From Sulfurimonas sp. (GTDB lineage Bacteria > Campylobacterota > Campylobacteria > Campylobacterales > Sulfurimonadaceae): a stretch of DNA of 5,558 bases. The stretch lies in NCBI GenBank assembly GCA_022712845.1, contig JAFLJV010000005.1, positions 1 through 5,558 of the forward strand. Direction: 5' to 3'. A program made the translations under genes and the position numbers. A model generated the notes under the pieces. That model was not told the origin of the DNA. It was given only the letters and a program-made list of their open reading frames with translations, and made no database searches. Of the stretch, positions 1 to 5,558 are shown piece after piece (the first letter of the stretch is position 1; each line of letters opens with the position of its first letter).

Positions 1-2161
1 TAAATTATCTATTGTACTTATTTTATTAGTATCATTTTTAAATGCTGATGACAAAGTTGAAGTATATGCAACAACAATGGATACAAAAGATAATGTTGTT
101 GAAGCTAATGGAGATGTAGTAGTAATTTATCAAGATTATCATCTAAATGCCTCAAGAGCAATTTATGATAGAAACAGTGGTGAGCTTGAATTATTTGATA
201 ATATTCGTGCAACCCAAGGTGATAGTATTAAACTTTTAGGAAGTTATGCAAAGTTAAACATACTTAAAAAAGAAAGAACTTTTAAACCATTTTATATGGT
301 TGAGCAGAAATCAAATGTTTGGCTTAGCGGTTCTGAGAGTTTTGCAAAAGATACAGAGGTAGAAATAGAATCAGGAGTGATGAGTGGGTGTAACCCAAAT
401 GATCCTTTATGGAAAATGGAGTTTACATCATCGGATTATAATACTGATAGCAAGTGGTTAAATCTTTATAACACTAGAATATATATATATGATATTCCAG
501 TTTTTTACACACCTTATTTTGGTTACTCTTTGGACACCACAAGAAGAACAGGACTTTTACCTCCAATGGTAGGATTTTCTGAAAATGAGGGTTTTTATTA
601 TGAACAAGCTCTTTTTATAGCTGAATATAATTGGTGGGATTTGGAGTTAAAACCTCAAGTTAGAACAAATCGTGGTTTGGGTATGTACTCAACATTTAGA
701 TTTGTAGATACAAGTTCATCAAAGGGAATTTTAACTACAGGATATTTTAAAGAAAAAGATGATTATTATATAAAAAATTTACTTGCAAATGATAAACATT
801 ATGGATTTAATTTTAATTATAAAAATAGTAATTTTTTAAATGAGTGGTTTGATATAAACTTAGATGGACAGTCTGGTATATATATTGATATACATGATAT
901 GAATGATGTTGAGTATATAAATTTATCCACAAATGACACAACACAAAATGCCACATCAACACAGTTACTCTCAAGAATTAATCTGTTTTATAATACAGAT
1001 AACAATTATATTGGTGCATATTTCAAACATTATAAAGATTTAACATTAGATAGTAATAAAAAAACTCTCCAAAATCTTCCAGCGATTCAGTATCATAGAT
1101 ATTTAGATACCTTATTGGAAAATCATATTCTTTATAGTTTAGATGTTAAAAGTAATAATTATTATAGAAGTGTAGGTAAAAGTGCAATTCAAACAGATAT
1201 AAATATTCCCATAACCATTCAAACTTCACTTTTTGATGAGTATGTAAATATTTCATATAAATCAAATATCTATGCTCAACAAACAAGTTTTAAAGGTGAT
1301 GAAGAGGTAGTAACTACAGATAAATATAGCAGTGGATTTTTTGCAAGAAATTATCATACTCTTTCTCTCTCTTCACAGCAAACTAAAGCTTTTGAAGAGC
1401 TTACTCATGTAATTGATATTGGTGCTCTTTATACAGTTGGTGGAGCTGAGACAAGAAGTGGATATTATCAAGAGCAAAAAGATTATTGTTCTATTGCAGA
1501 AAATAAATCTAAAGCTATTTGTGAGTTCTATAATGTCTCAGATATAGAAGAAAATTTACAGCTTTACTTTTCTCAATACATCTATGATTCTTTAGGTAAG
1601 CAAATTATTTATCATAGACTCGCACAAAGTTTTTCTTATGAAGATGTTAGTGGTGGTGCAGGAGAGCTTGAAAATGAACTTGATTTTAGAGTTATAGATG
1701 GTATAAATTTTTATAATAATATGTTTTATAATTATGATGAGAATGCTTTTTCTAAAATATATAATAGAATATCATATAGTAATAATAATAATTTTACTCT
1801 TGCTGTATCCCACATGTACAAAGATACTTTTTTACAAGCAACACAAAATACAAACTATATGACTTCAAGTATAAATTATAGATATGATAAACATTATTCA
1901 TATAATTTTAAATATCGATATGATTTTGAAAGAAGTGAAAAAAAGAGCTTTGAAATTGGGTTTTTATATCAAAAAAGATGTTGGGACTTTGGTTTAACAT
2001 ATCTTGAAAATAATAGACCTATTCTTAATCGAAGTGGTGTATCTGATTCTATATATGAGAGATATATTTATCTTACAATCAGACTTAAACCAATAATGTC
2101 ATCTGCTGGAAAAATGTCAGGTTTTTCATTTAGACTTCCTGATAGCTCAGAGGGAAATTAA
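1..2161 (+). CDS. lptD: LPS-assembly protein LptD (OstA/Imp), 5'-truncated
   Basis: This is the outer-membrane beta-barrel that receives lipopolysaccharide from the Lpt bridge and inserts it into the outer leaflet. The frame is open from base 2, so the gene starts before the window. The ATG at 77 is internal, because the codons before it encode a signal-peptide core. Numbering from the codon at base 2, 719 residues are visible. An OstA-like beta-jellyroll follows the signal peptide (about 25-140), with VVEANGDVVV and repeated short strands. The family hallmark IPVFYTPYF lies at 165-173, followed by RRTGLLPP at 181-188. The rest is aromatic-rich alternating strand sequence expected of the barrel, with RCWDFGLTYLENNRP near the C-terminus. 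Mature cysteines are at 130, 496, 507 and 660. Stop TAA is at 2159-2161, and the next gene begins 4 nt later. Identification rests on motifs and overall architecture. Confidence 0.93.
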   Translation, partial: KLSIVLILLVSFLNADDKVEVYATTMDTKDNVVEANGDVVVIYQDYHLNASRAIYDRNSGELELFDNIRATQGDSIKLLGSYAKLNILKKERTFKPFYMVEQKSNVWLSGSESFAKDTEVEIESGVMSGCNPNDPLWKMEFTSSDYNTDSKWLNLYNTRIYIYDIPVFYTPYFGYSLDTTRRTGLLPPMVGFSENEGFYYEQALFIAEYNWWDLELKPQVRTNRGLGMYSTFRFVDTSSSKGILTTGYFKEKDDYYIKNLLANDKHYGFNFNYKNSNFLNEWFDINLDGQSGIYIDIHDMNDVEYINLSTNDTTQNATSTQLLSRINLFYNTDNNYIGAYFKHYKDLTLDSNKKTLQNLPAIQYHRYLDTLLENHILYSLDVKSNNYYRSVGKSAIQTDINIPITIQTSLFDEYVNISYKSNIYAQQTSFKGDEEVVTTDKYSSGFFARNYHTLSLSSQQTKAFEELTHVIDIGALYTVGGAETRSGYYQEQKDYCSIAENKSKAICEFYNVSDIEENLQLYFSQYIYDSLGKQIIYHRLAQSFSYEDVSGGAGELENELDFRVIDGINFYNNMFYNYDENAFSKIYNRISYSNNNNFTLAVSHMYKDTFLQATQNTNYMTSSINYRYDKHYSYNFKYRYDFERSEKKSFEIGFLYQKRCWDFGLTYLENNRPILNRSGVSDSIYERYIYLTIRLKPIMSSAGKMSGFSFRLPDSSEGN
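2..46 (+). other. Signal-peptide segment of LptD (N-terminus missing)
   Basis: The first 15 in-frame codons read KLSIVLILLVSFLNA, followed by DDKVEVYA. This is a lysine followed by a hydrophobic core, with a plausible signal peptidase I site after L-N-A (residues 13-15). It matches Sec-dependent export of an outer-membrane protein. The initiating methionine and probably a few basic residues lie just upstream of the window. Confidence 0.8.
2149..2155 (+). promoter_or_regulatory. Ribosome binding site for the phosphoribosyltransferase gene
   Basis: AGAGGGA lies inside the last codons of lptD, about 10 nt before the ATG at 2166. It supports that start and suggests translation coupled to the end of lptD. 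Confidence 0.5.
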
Positions 2162-2165
2162 TTTA

Positions 2166-2828
2166 ATGAAAAAATATAAAAATATACTAAAAGATCATAA
2201 GGATGCAGCTCAAAAACTTAAAGATGTAATTCCAATGCAAAAAGTAAAAGATGAAAAATGGAAATTTGTTGCAGTATCAAAAGGTGGCTTAGTCATAGCA
2301 TCACATATAATAGATAAGCAAAAAAATAGTATTGATTTTCTTTTTTCACAACCTATAGTAGCTCCAAATAATAGTGAGTGTGAAATTGCTAGAGTATGTG
2401 AAAGTGAGGAGATAGTTATTAATGAAAAACTAGTATCTGCCTTTGATATTAAATATGATTATATTTATGGTGAAGCACGTAGAAAACATGAAGAAAAAAT
2501 TTTAAGTAATACATATAGATATAGAAAAGGGCAACCTTTTAAATCAATGCATAATGAGATAGTACTTTTGGTGGATGATGGTAGTGAAACTGGTATGATG
2601 TTTATGGCTGCACTTAAAACTATTATGGCAATGAAGCCTAAAGCTGTTTATATCGCTGTACCAGTTATACCAAGTGATGTACTTGAACACTTAGAAACAT
2701 TTACAGATAGTATATTTTTTCTACATAATATAGATGACTATGTAGAAACATCACTTTATTATGAAGAGTATAAAAAAATAAATGAAGAAAAAATTGAAAA
2801 AATATTGGGAGACAATAATGAAATATGA
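2166..2828 (+). CDS. Phosphoribosyltransferase-fold protein, substrate unknown
   Basis: This 220-residue cytoplasmic protein has both signature loops of type I phosphoribosyltransferases. VAVSKGGLVIA (35-45) resembles the pyrophosphate-binding loop of Gpt-type enzymes (SRGG). VLLVDDGSETGMM (133-145) is the PRPP-binding loop, with the acidic pair D137/D138 and T142-G143. The stretch YRKGQPF just before it and the tail VETSLYYEEY (193-202) recall the predicted phosphoribosyltransferases of COG1926, but that assignment is from memory. I see no signal peptide or membrane segment. The base-recognition part (about 55-120) matches no purine or pyrimidine salvage enzyme I recognise, so the substrate is open. 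The gene sits 4 nt after lptD and its last 11 nt overlap the start of pnp, so it is almost certainly co-transcribed with both. The fold is fairly sure; catalytic activity is inferred from the intact loops. Confidence 0.8.
   Translation: MKKYKNILKDHKDAAQKLKDVIPMQKVKDEKWKFVAVSKGGLVIASHIIDKQKNSIDFLFSQPIVAPNNSECEIARVCESEEIVINEKLVSAFDIKYDYIYGEARRKHEEKILSNTYRYRKGQPFKSMHNEIVLLVDDGSETGMMFMAALKTIMAMKPKAVYIAVPVIPSDVLEHLETFTDSIFFLHNIDDYVETSLYYEEYKKINEEKIEKILGDNNEI
2807..2811 (+). promoter_or_regulatory. Ribosome binding site that fixes the pnp start
   Basis: GGGAG lies 6 nt before the ATG at 2818, an ideal Shine-Dalgarno placement. The alternative in-frame ATG at 2782 has only a GAAGAG about 13 nt upstream. 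It would add a lysine-rich dozen residues (MKKKLKKYWETI) not expected in the family. Confidence 0.75.
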
Positions 2829-4983
2829 TGTTAATGTAGAGTTAGAAAATAGAACTGAAGAGTACTCGTTTAATGAGGTGGCACGTCAAGCAAATGGTGC
2901 TGCATGGATTAAGAGTGGTGGTACTGTTATCTTAGCGACAATAGTTATAGATGAAACAGAGATAGTAAAAGAAGATTTTTTACCTTTAACAGTTCAGTAT
3001 ATTGAAAAAACATACGCAGCTGGTAAGATTCCTGGTGGATTTTTTAAGCGTGAGACAAAGCCAAGTGATTTTGAGACTTTAACATCTCGTATAGTTGATC
3101 GCTCACTTCGTCCACTTTTCCCTAAAGGTTTTGGTCATCCAACACAGATTACTATAATGACATTTAGTGTAGATAAAGATGCTGACTTACAAGTTTTAGC
3201 ATTAAATGCTGCCTCTGCTGCACTGTTTGTTAGTGATATAGATATAAACACATCAGTATCTGCTGTAAGAGCTGCTAAAGTTGATGGGGAGTTAGTTTTA
3301 AACCCAACTCTATCACAACTTAAAAATTCTACATTAGACTTATATTTATCTGGAACAAAAGATGACTTACTAATGATAGAGATGAGAAGTTTAGGTTCAA
3401 ATATTGTTGATAGCTCTTTAGTTCTTGATCCGTTAATGGATCCAACTCTATCAGCTCCAATGATTATAACTCATACTTCTAATGCTGTAAATGAAGATGA
3501 ACTTATCAATATTTTTGAAAAGACACAAGAACTTTTGTTTGAGAGTAATGCTAAATATGAAGAGTCATTTAAAGAGTTTAAAAAAGAGACTTTAGAGATA
3601 GAGTATAAAGCTCATATTGTAAATGAAGAGATGGTTTCATTTGTTAGAGATAATCATATTGATGATATCAAAAATGCAATGAACCAAATGGCAAAATCAG
3701 AACGCTCGACTGCACTAAGACAGTTAAGAAAAAGAATATTAACAAATAATGTAGAGTGGGTTGAAATAGAGCTAAAAGATGCAATAGAGAGTGTAAAAAA
3801 AGAGCAAGTTAGAGCTCAAATACTTAATGAGAGAGTTCGTGCTGATGGTAGAGCTTTAACTGAGGTTAGACCTATCTCTATTAGTACAAATGTACTTCCA
3901 AATGCACACTCTTCTTGTCTTTTTACTCGTGGACAGACTCAAGCTTTAGTTGTACTAACTATGGGTGGACCTAAAGATGCACAAATGTTTGAATGTTTAA
4001 CTGATGATGGAACTCAAAATGAGAATTTTATGGTTCACTATAATTTCCCAGGATTTAGTGTTGGTGAAGCATCTCCAATTTTGGGAACAAAAAGAAGAGA
4101 ATTAGGACATGGGAATTTAGCTAAGAGAGCATTAGAGCCTGTTACAGATTTAGATGGACAGACAGTTCGTTTAGTTTCAGAGATTTTAGAATCAAATGGT
4201 TCATCTTCTATGGCAACAGTTTGTGGCGGTTATATGGCTCTTCGTGCTGCTGATATCGAGACTTCTGATATTGTAGCTGGAATTGCAATGGGTATGGTGT
4301 CTGAGGGTGATAATTATGCAATCCTTTCAGATATTATGGGTCTTGAAGATCATGATGGAGATATGGACTTTAAAGTAACTGGTTCTAAAGATGGAATCAC
4401 TGCGATGCAGATGGATATCAAACTTGGTGGAGTCTCTTTAAACATTTTAAAAGAAGCACTATACCAAGCAAAAGAGGGTAGAAGTCATATTATCGATATT
4501 ATGATTGAAGCTGAGGCTAATATAGAGTTTAACGATGGTGTACTTCCTAGTACTGACTTTTTTCATATTGATCCAAGTTTCATAGGTGAGATTATTGGTC
4601 AAGCTGGTAAAACTATTCGTGAAATGATTGAAAGATTTGAAGTAGCAATAGATATCGATAAAAAAGATGGAAAAGTTAAAATCACTGGTAAAAATAAAAC
4701 AGGTGTAGCTGGGGCAAGAGAGCATATTGAGGGTATTGTAAATACTCCTAAAGTTGCTAAAATTAAGTACGAAGTTGGCGATAAGCATCCTGGTGTTGTT
4801 AAAAAAATAGTTGACTTTGGTGCGTTCATCGGTCTTCCTGATGGAACAGACGGTCTTCTTCATATCTCTAAAATATCTGATCAAAGAGTAGATAAAGTAA
4901 GTGATGTTTTAAGTGAGGGTGAGGAGATAAGTGTAGAAATTTTAGAGTTTAAAGGTAACAAAATATCTTTAGGTAGAGCATAA
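2818..4983 (+). CDS. pnp: Polynucleotide phosphorylase (PNPase)
   Basis: PNPase is a trimeric 3'-to-5' exoribonuclease that uses phosphate to degrade RNA to nucleoside diphosphates and can run in reverse. From the ATG at 2818 it has 721 residues, close to the 711 of E. coli. The first RNase PH domain (about 10-145) holds the RNA-constriction loop FFKR (75-78). A helical linker spans about 240-320. The second RNase PH domain (about 340-560) carries TKRRELGHG (424-432), the phosphate-binding serines in ESNGSSS (458-464), and DHDGDMDFK, with D511, D517 and K519 matching E. coli D486, D492 and K494. A KH domain follows with GQAG (594-597). An S1 domain (about 650-721) with VVKKIVDFGAFIGL ends the protein, without the longer tail of E. 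coli. The start overlaps the preceding gene by 11 nt, indicating translational coupling. All catalytic residues are intact. Confidence 0.98.
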   Translation: MKYDVNVELENRTEEYSFNEVARQANGAAWIKSGGTVILATIVIDETEIVKEDFLPLTVQYIEKTYAAGKIPGGFFKRETKPSDFETLTSRIVDRSLRPLFPKGFGHPTQITIMTFSVDKDADLQVLALNAASAALFVSDIDINTSVSAVRAAKVDGELVLNPTLSQLKNSTLDLYLSGTKDDLLMIEMRSLGSNIVDSSLVLDPLMDPTLSAPMIITHTSNAVNEDELINIFEKTQELLFESNAKYEESFKEFKKETLEIEYKAHIVNEEMVSFVRDNHIDDIKNAMNQMAKSERSTALRQLRKRILTNNVEWVEIELKDAIESVKKEQVRAQILNERVRADGRALTEVRPISISTNVLPNAHSSCLFTRGQTQALVVLTMGGPKDAQMFECLTDDGTQNENFMVHYNFPGFSVGEASPILGTKRRELGHGNLAKRALEPVTDLDGQTVRLVSEILESNGSSSMATVCGGYMALRAADIETSDIVAGIAMGMVSEGDNYAILSDIMGLEDHDGDMDFKVTGSKDGITAMQMDIKLGGVSLNILKEALYQAKEGRSHIIDIMIEAEANIEFNDGVLPSTDFFHIDPSFIGEIIGQAGKTIREMIERFEVAIDIDKKDGKVKITGKNKTGVAGAREHIEGIVNTPKVAKIKYEVGDKHPGVVKKIVDFGAFIGLPDGTDGLLHISKISDQRVDKVSDVLSEGEEISVEILEFKGNKISLGRA

Positions 4984-4999
4984 CAAAAAATTACATCAT

Positions 5000-5035
5000 C
5001 TTATACTTCCGTGTTTTACACGGAACTTATACTTC
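5000..5035 (+). repeat. Pair of 10-bp direct repeats CTTATACTTC flanking a hairpin
   Basis: CTTATACTTC occurs exactly at 5000-5009 and again at 5026-5035, a period of 26 bp. The first copy overlaps the left edge of the hairpin at 5007-5025, and the second begins directly after it. This could be a small local duplication or a paired site; no known element is recognised. Confidence 0.6.
5007..5025 (+). terminator. Hairpin after pnp, possible weak terminator
   Basis: TTCCGTGT - TTT - ACACGGAA forms a perfect 8-bp stem with a 3-nt loop, 23 nt after the pnp stop codon. The following bases (CTTATACTTCTATAG) are T-rich but not a clean T-run, so intrinsic termination would be weak. It could instead protect the 3' end of the lptD-pnp transcript or allow some read-through into atpE. 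Confidence 0.45.
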
Positions 5036-5045
5036 TATAGAGCTA

Positions 5046-5060
5046 TTAAATCCCATTTAA
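5046..5060 (+). repeat. Inverted repeat TTAAAT-CCC-ATTTAA upstream of the atpE promoter
   Basis: Two perfect 6-bp arms surround a CCC centre. The centre lies about 43 bp upstream of the predicted atpE transcription start, a common place for an activator site. The arms are pure AT in an AT-rich genome, so chance is a serious alternative. Confidence 0.3.
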
Positions 5061-5089
5061 ACTATTATTTATCACAATTTAGATAAAAT
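5056..5089 (+). promoter_or_regulatory. Probable sigma-70 promoter for atpE
   Basis: The -10 box TAAAAT is at 5084-5089, one mismatch from TATAAT, in the context TTTAGATAAAATTCG. No TTGACA-like -35 box is present. T-runs instead recur at 5056-5058, 5068-5070 and 5078-5080, about one helical turn apart. This is the pattern described for Campylobacter housekeeping promoters. Transcription would start around 5095-5097, giving a leader of about 105 nt before atpE. Confidence 0.6.
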
Positions 5090-5091
5090 TC

Positions 5092-5122
5092 GCCCATCAA
5101 TTTCTAGTAGGGAAATCTGGGC
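5092..5122 (+). repeat. Imperfect inverted repeat GCCCA/TGGGC at the atpE transcription start
   Basis: The outer arms GCCCA (5092-5096) and TGGGC (5118-5122) pair perfectly. Inner arms ATTT (5100-5103) and AAAT (5113-5116) extend the dyad across a small internal loop. If transcription starts near 5096, most of the left arm is not in the mRNA. The dyad would then act as a DNA site unless transcription comes from further upstream. Confidence 0.35.
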
Positions 5123-5200
5123 ATTTATGTTTAGGTTGCTATATTTAACGATATGGTTACGCTATCCGAAAGTTTTTGTAATAATTTATTGGAGATATAT
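5096..5200 (+). promoter_or_regulatory. atpE 5' leader
   Basis: About 105 nt separate the predicted transcription start from the atpE start codon, long for a small gene. The leader contains a 25-codon upstream reading frame (ATG at 5127, TGA at 5202-5204) whose stop overlaps the atpE ATG. It has only weak GC-rich matches to a ribosome binding site upstream. I recognise no known riboswitch or protein-binding leader. Confidence 0.35.
5191..5194 (+). promoter_or_regulatory. Ribosome binding site that fixes the atpE start
   Basis: GGAG lies 6 nt before the ATG at 5201, strong support for that start. The in-frame ATG at 5153 would add 16 residues with no comparable site and would place a polar stretch before the signal-like N-terminus. 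Confidence 0.8.
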
Positions 5201-5515
5201 ATGAAAAAAATTCTTTTCTTACTAGTAGCATTTTCTGCTGCTGCATTCGCTGCTGAAGGTGATGTTGCTAACCAAACTCTTAAAGCATACTCAATGATTG
5301 CTGCTGGTCTTGGTCTTGGTCTTGCTGCTCTTGGTGGAGCTATAGGTATGGGTCATACTGCTGCTGCTACTATCGCTGGTACAGCTCGTAACCCAGGTTT
5401 AGGTGCTAAACTTATGACAACTATGTTTATCGCTCTTGCAATGATCGAAGCACAAGTTATTTATGCACTAGTAATTGCGTTAATCGCACTTTACGCTAAC
5501 CCTTACTTAACTTAA
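5201..5515 (+). CDS. atpE: F-type ATP synthase subunit c
   Basis: This is the proteolipid that forms the rotating ring of the membrane F0 sector and carries ions one by one through the rotor-stator interface. The 104-residue product is longer than the usual 75-90 because of a signal-peptide-like start, MKKILFLLVAFSAAAFA, with a possible cleavage site before AEG. The glycine-rich first helix spans about 30-60, with GLGLGLAALGGAIGMG at 36-51. The polar loop A-R-N-P (62-65) follows, then the second helix (about 70-98). The ion-binding carboxylate is E83 in AMIEAQVIYALVIALIALYANP. By alignment with Na+-binding rings, the glutamine position is M50 and the residue after the glutamate is alanine, which points to proton coupling. 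Alanine, glycine and leucine codons favour GCT, GGT and CTT, consistent with high expression. No other atp genes adjoin it, normal for this phylum. Confidence 0.97.
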   Translation: MKKILFLLVAFSAAAFAAEGDVANQTLKAYSMIAAGLGLGLAALGGAIGMGHTAAATIAGTARNPGLGAKLMTTMFIALAMIEAQVIYALVIALIALYANPYLT

Positions 5516-5558
5516 TCTATAAAGATTTAACTTAAGTAACCCCTCAAAGCCTAGCTCT
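5516..5558. other. Non-coding tail after atpE
   Basis: No gene is visible in these 43 bases. TTAACTTAA occurs at 5507-5515 (across the atpE stop) and again at 5527-5535. A weak AATCT-ATAA-AGATT hairpin lies between them with no T-run after it. The GC-richer end (CCCCTCAAAGCCTAGCTCT) could be the left arm of a terminator cut by the window edge, but this cannot be tested here. Confidence 0.4.

Noticed and set aside
479..490. (AT)6 dinucleotide tract inside lptD as a phase-variation site
   Set aside because: It is short, encodes a plausible I-Y-I-Y beta-strand, and slippage would frameshift a gene expected to be essential. It is probably just AT-rich coding sequence.
2782..2817. Upstream in-frame ATG for pnp adding 12 residues
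   Set aside because: There is no properly spaced ribosome binding site, the extension is lysine-rich and atypical, and the ATG at 2818 has GGGAG at 6 nt and matches the usual PNPase N-terminus.
4599..4829. 76-codon open frame on the minus strand inside pnp
   Set aside because: It is the exact complement of the pnp reading frame over the KH-S1 region, with no ribosome binding site or conserved motif.
4459..4884. 141-codon open frame on the minus strand inside pnp
   Set aside because: It is antisense to the conserved catalytic, KH and S1 coding sequence of pnp. Its translation is phenylalanine/serine/asparagine-rich with no family resemblance, typical of a shadow frame in AT-rich DNA.
5118..5140. 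Possible sigma-54 promoter (GG ... TTGC) upstream of atpE
   Set aside because: The spacing between the GG and GC elements does not match the required 10 nt.
5153..5200. Upstream in-frame ATG for atpE adding 16 residues
   Set aside because: The ATG at 5201 has GGAG at 6 nt and begins a classic MKK signal-like N-terminus. The extension is polar and has no good ribosome binding site.
4984..5200. tRNA or other structured RNA gene in the pnp-atpE spacer
   Set aside because: There is no cloverleaf, T-loop motif or CCA end, and the dyads present do not assemble into a known RNA fold.
5306..5323. Three tandem GGTCTT units in atpE
   Set aside because: They simply encode the Gly-Leu repeats of the conserved first helix with preferred codons.
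5514..5527. AATCT-ATAA-AGATT hairpin after atpE as a terminator
   Set aside because: The stem is five mostly AT pairs and is not followed by a T-run, so it is too weak to call.

Overview
This AT-rich window looks like chromosomal housekeeping DNA from a member of the Campylobacterota (former Epsilonproteobacteria), probably a Sulfurimonas or Sulfuricurvum-type relative. The evidence is the low GC content, the gene order lptD - phosphoribosyltransferase - pnp - atpE, an ATP synthase subunit c carrying a signal-peptide-like N-terminus with no other atp gene beside it, and a promoter with a good -10 box, periodic T-runs and no -35 box. From memory, Helicobacter pylori has atpE, pnp and an lptD/imp/ostA homologue in one small cluster (around HP1212-HP1216). 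The genus is an inference; the phylum is fairly secure.

Layout, all on the + strand. (1) Bases 1-2161 hold lptD, the outer-membrane LPS translocon. It is truncated at its 5' end: the frame is open from base 2 and already encodes the hydrophobic core of a signal peptide. (2) Bases 2166-2828 encode a 220-residue type I phosphoribosyltransferase-fold protein of unknown substrate, 4 nt after lptD. (3) Bases 2818-4983 hold pnp, polynucleotide phosphorylase, whose start lies inside the end of the preceding gene (11-nt overlap). These three form one tightly packed transcription unit whose promoter lies outside the window. (4) Bases 4984-5200 are a 217-nt intergenic region. It contains an 8-bp hairpin flanked by 10-bp direct repeats, a TTAAAT-CCC-ATTTAA inverted repeat, a probable promoter with -10 box TAAAAT, a GCCCA/TGGGC inverted repeat around the predicted transcription start, and a leader of about 105 nt. 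(5) Bases 5201-5515 hold atpE, the F-type ATP synthase c subunit. (6) Bases 5516-5558 are a short non-coding tail.

The products serve unrelated core functions: envelope biogenesis, an uncharacterised PRPP-type enzyme, RNA decay and energy conservation. Their clustering probably reflects ancestral synteny more than a shared pathway. I see no mobile element, CRISPR array, RNA gene, toxin or defence system, and no clear novel system. The least explained parts are the phosphoribosyltransferase between lptD and pnp, and the structured atpE upstream region, which contains a possible 25-codon upstream ORF ending in an ATGA overlap with the atpE start.
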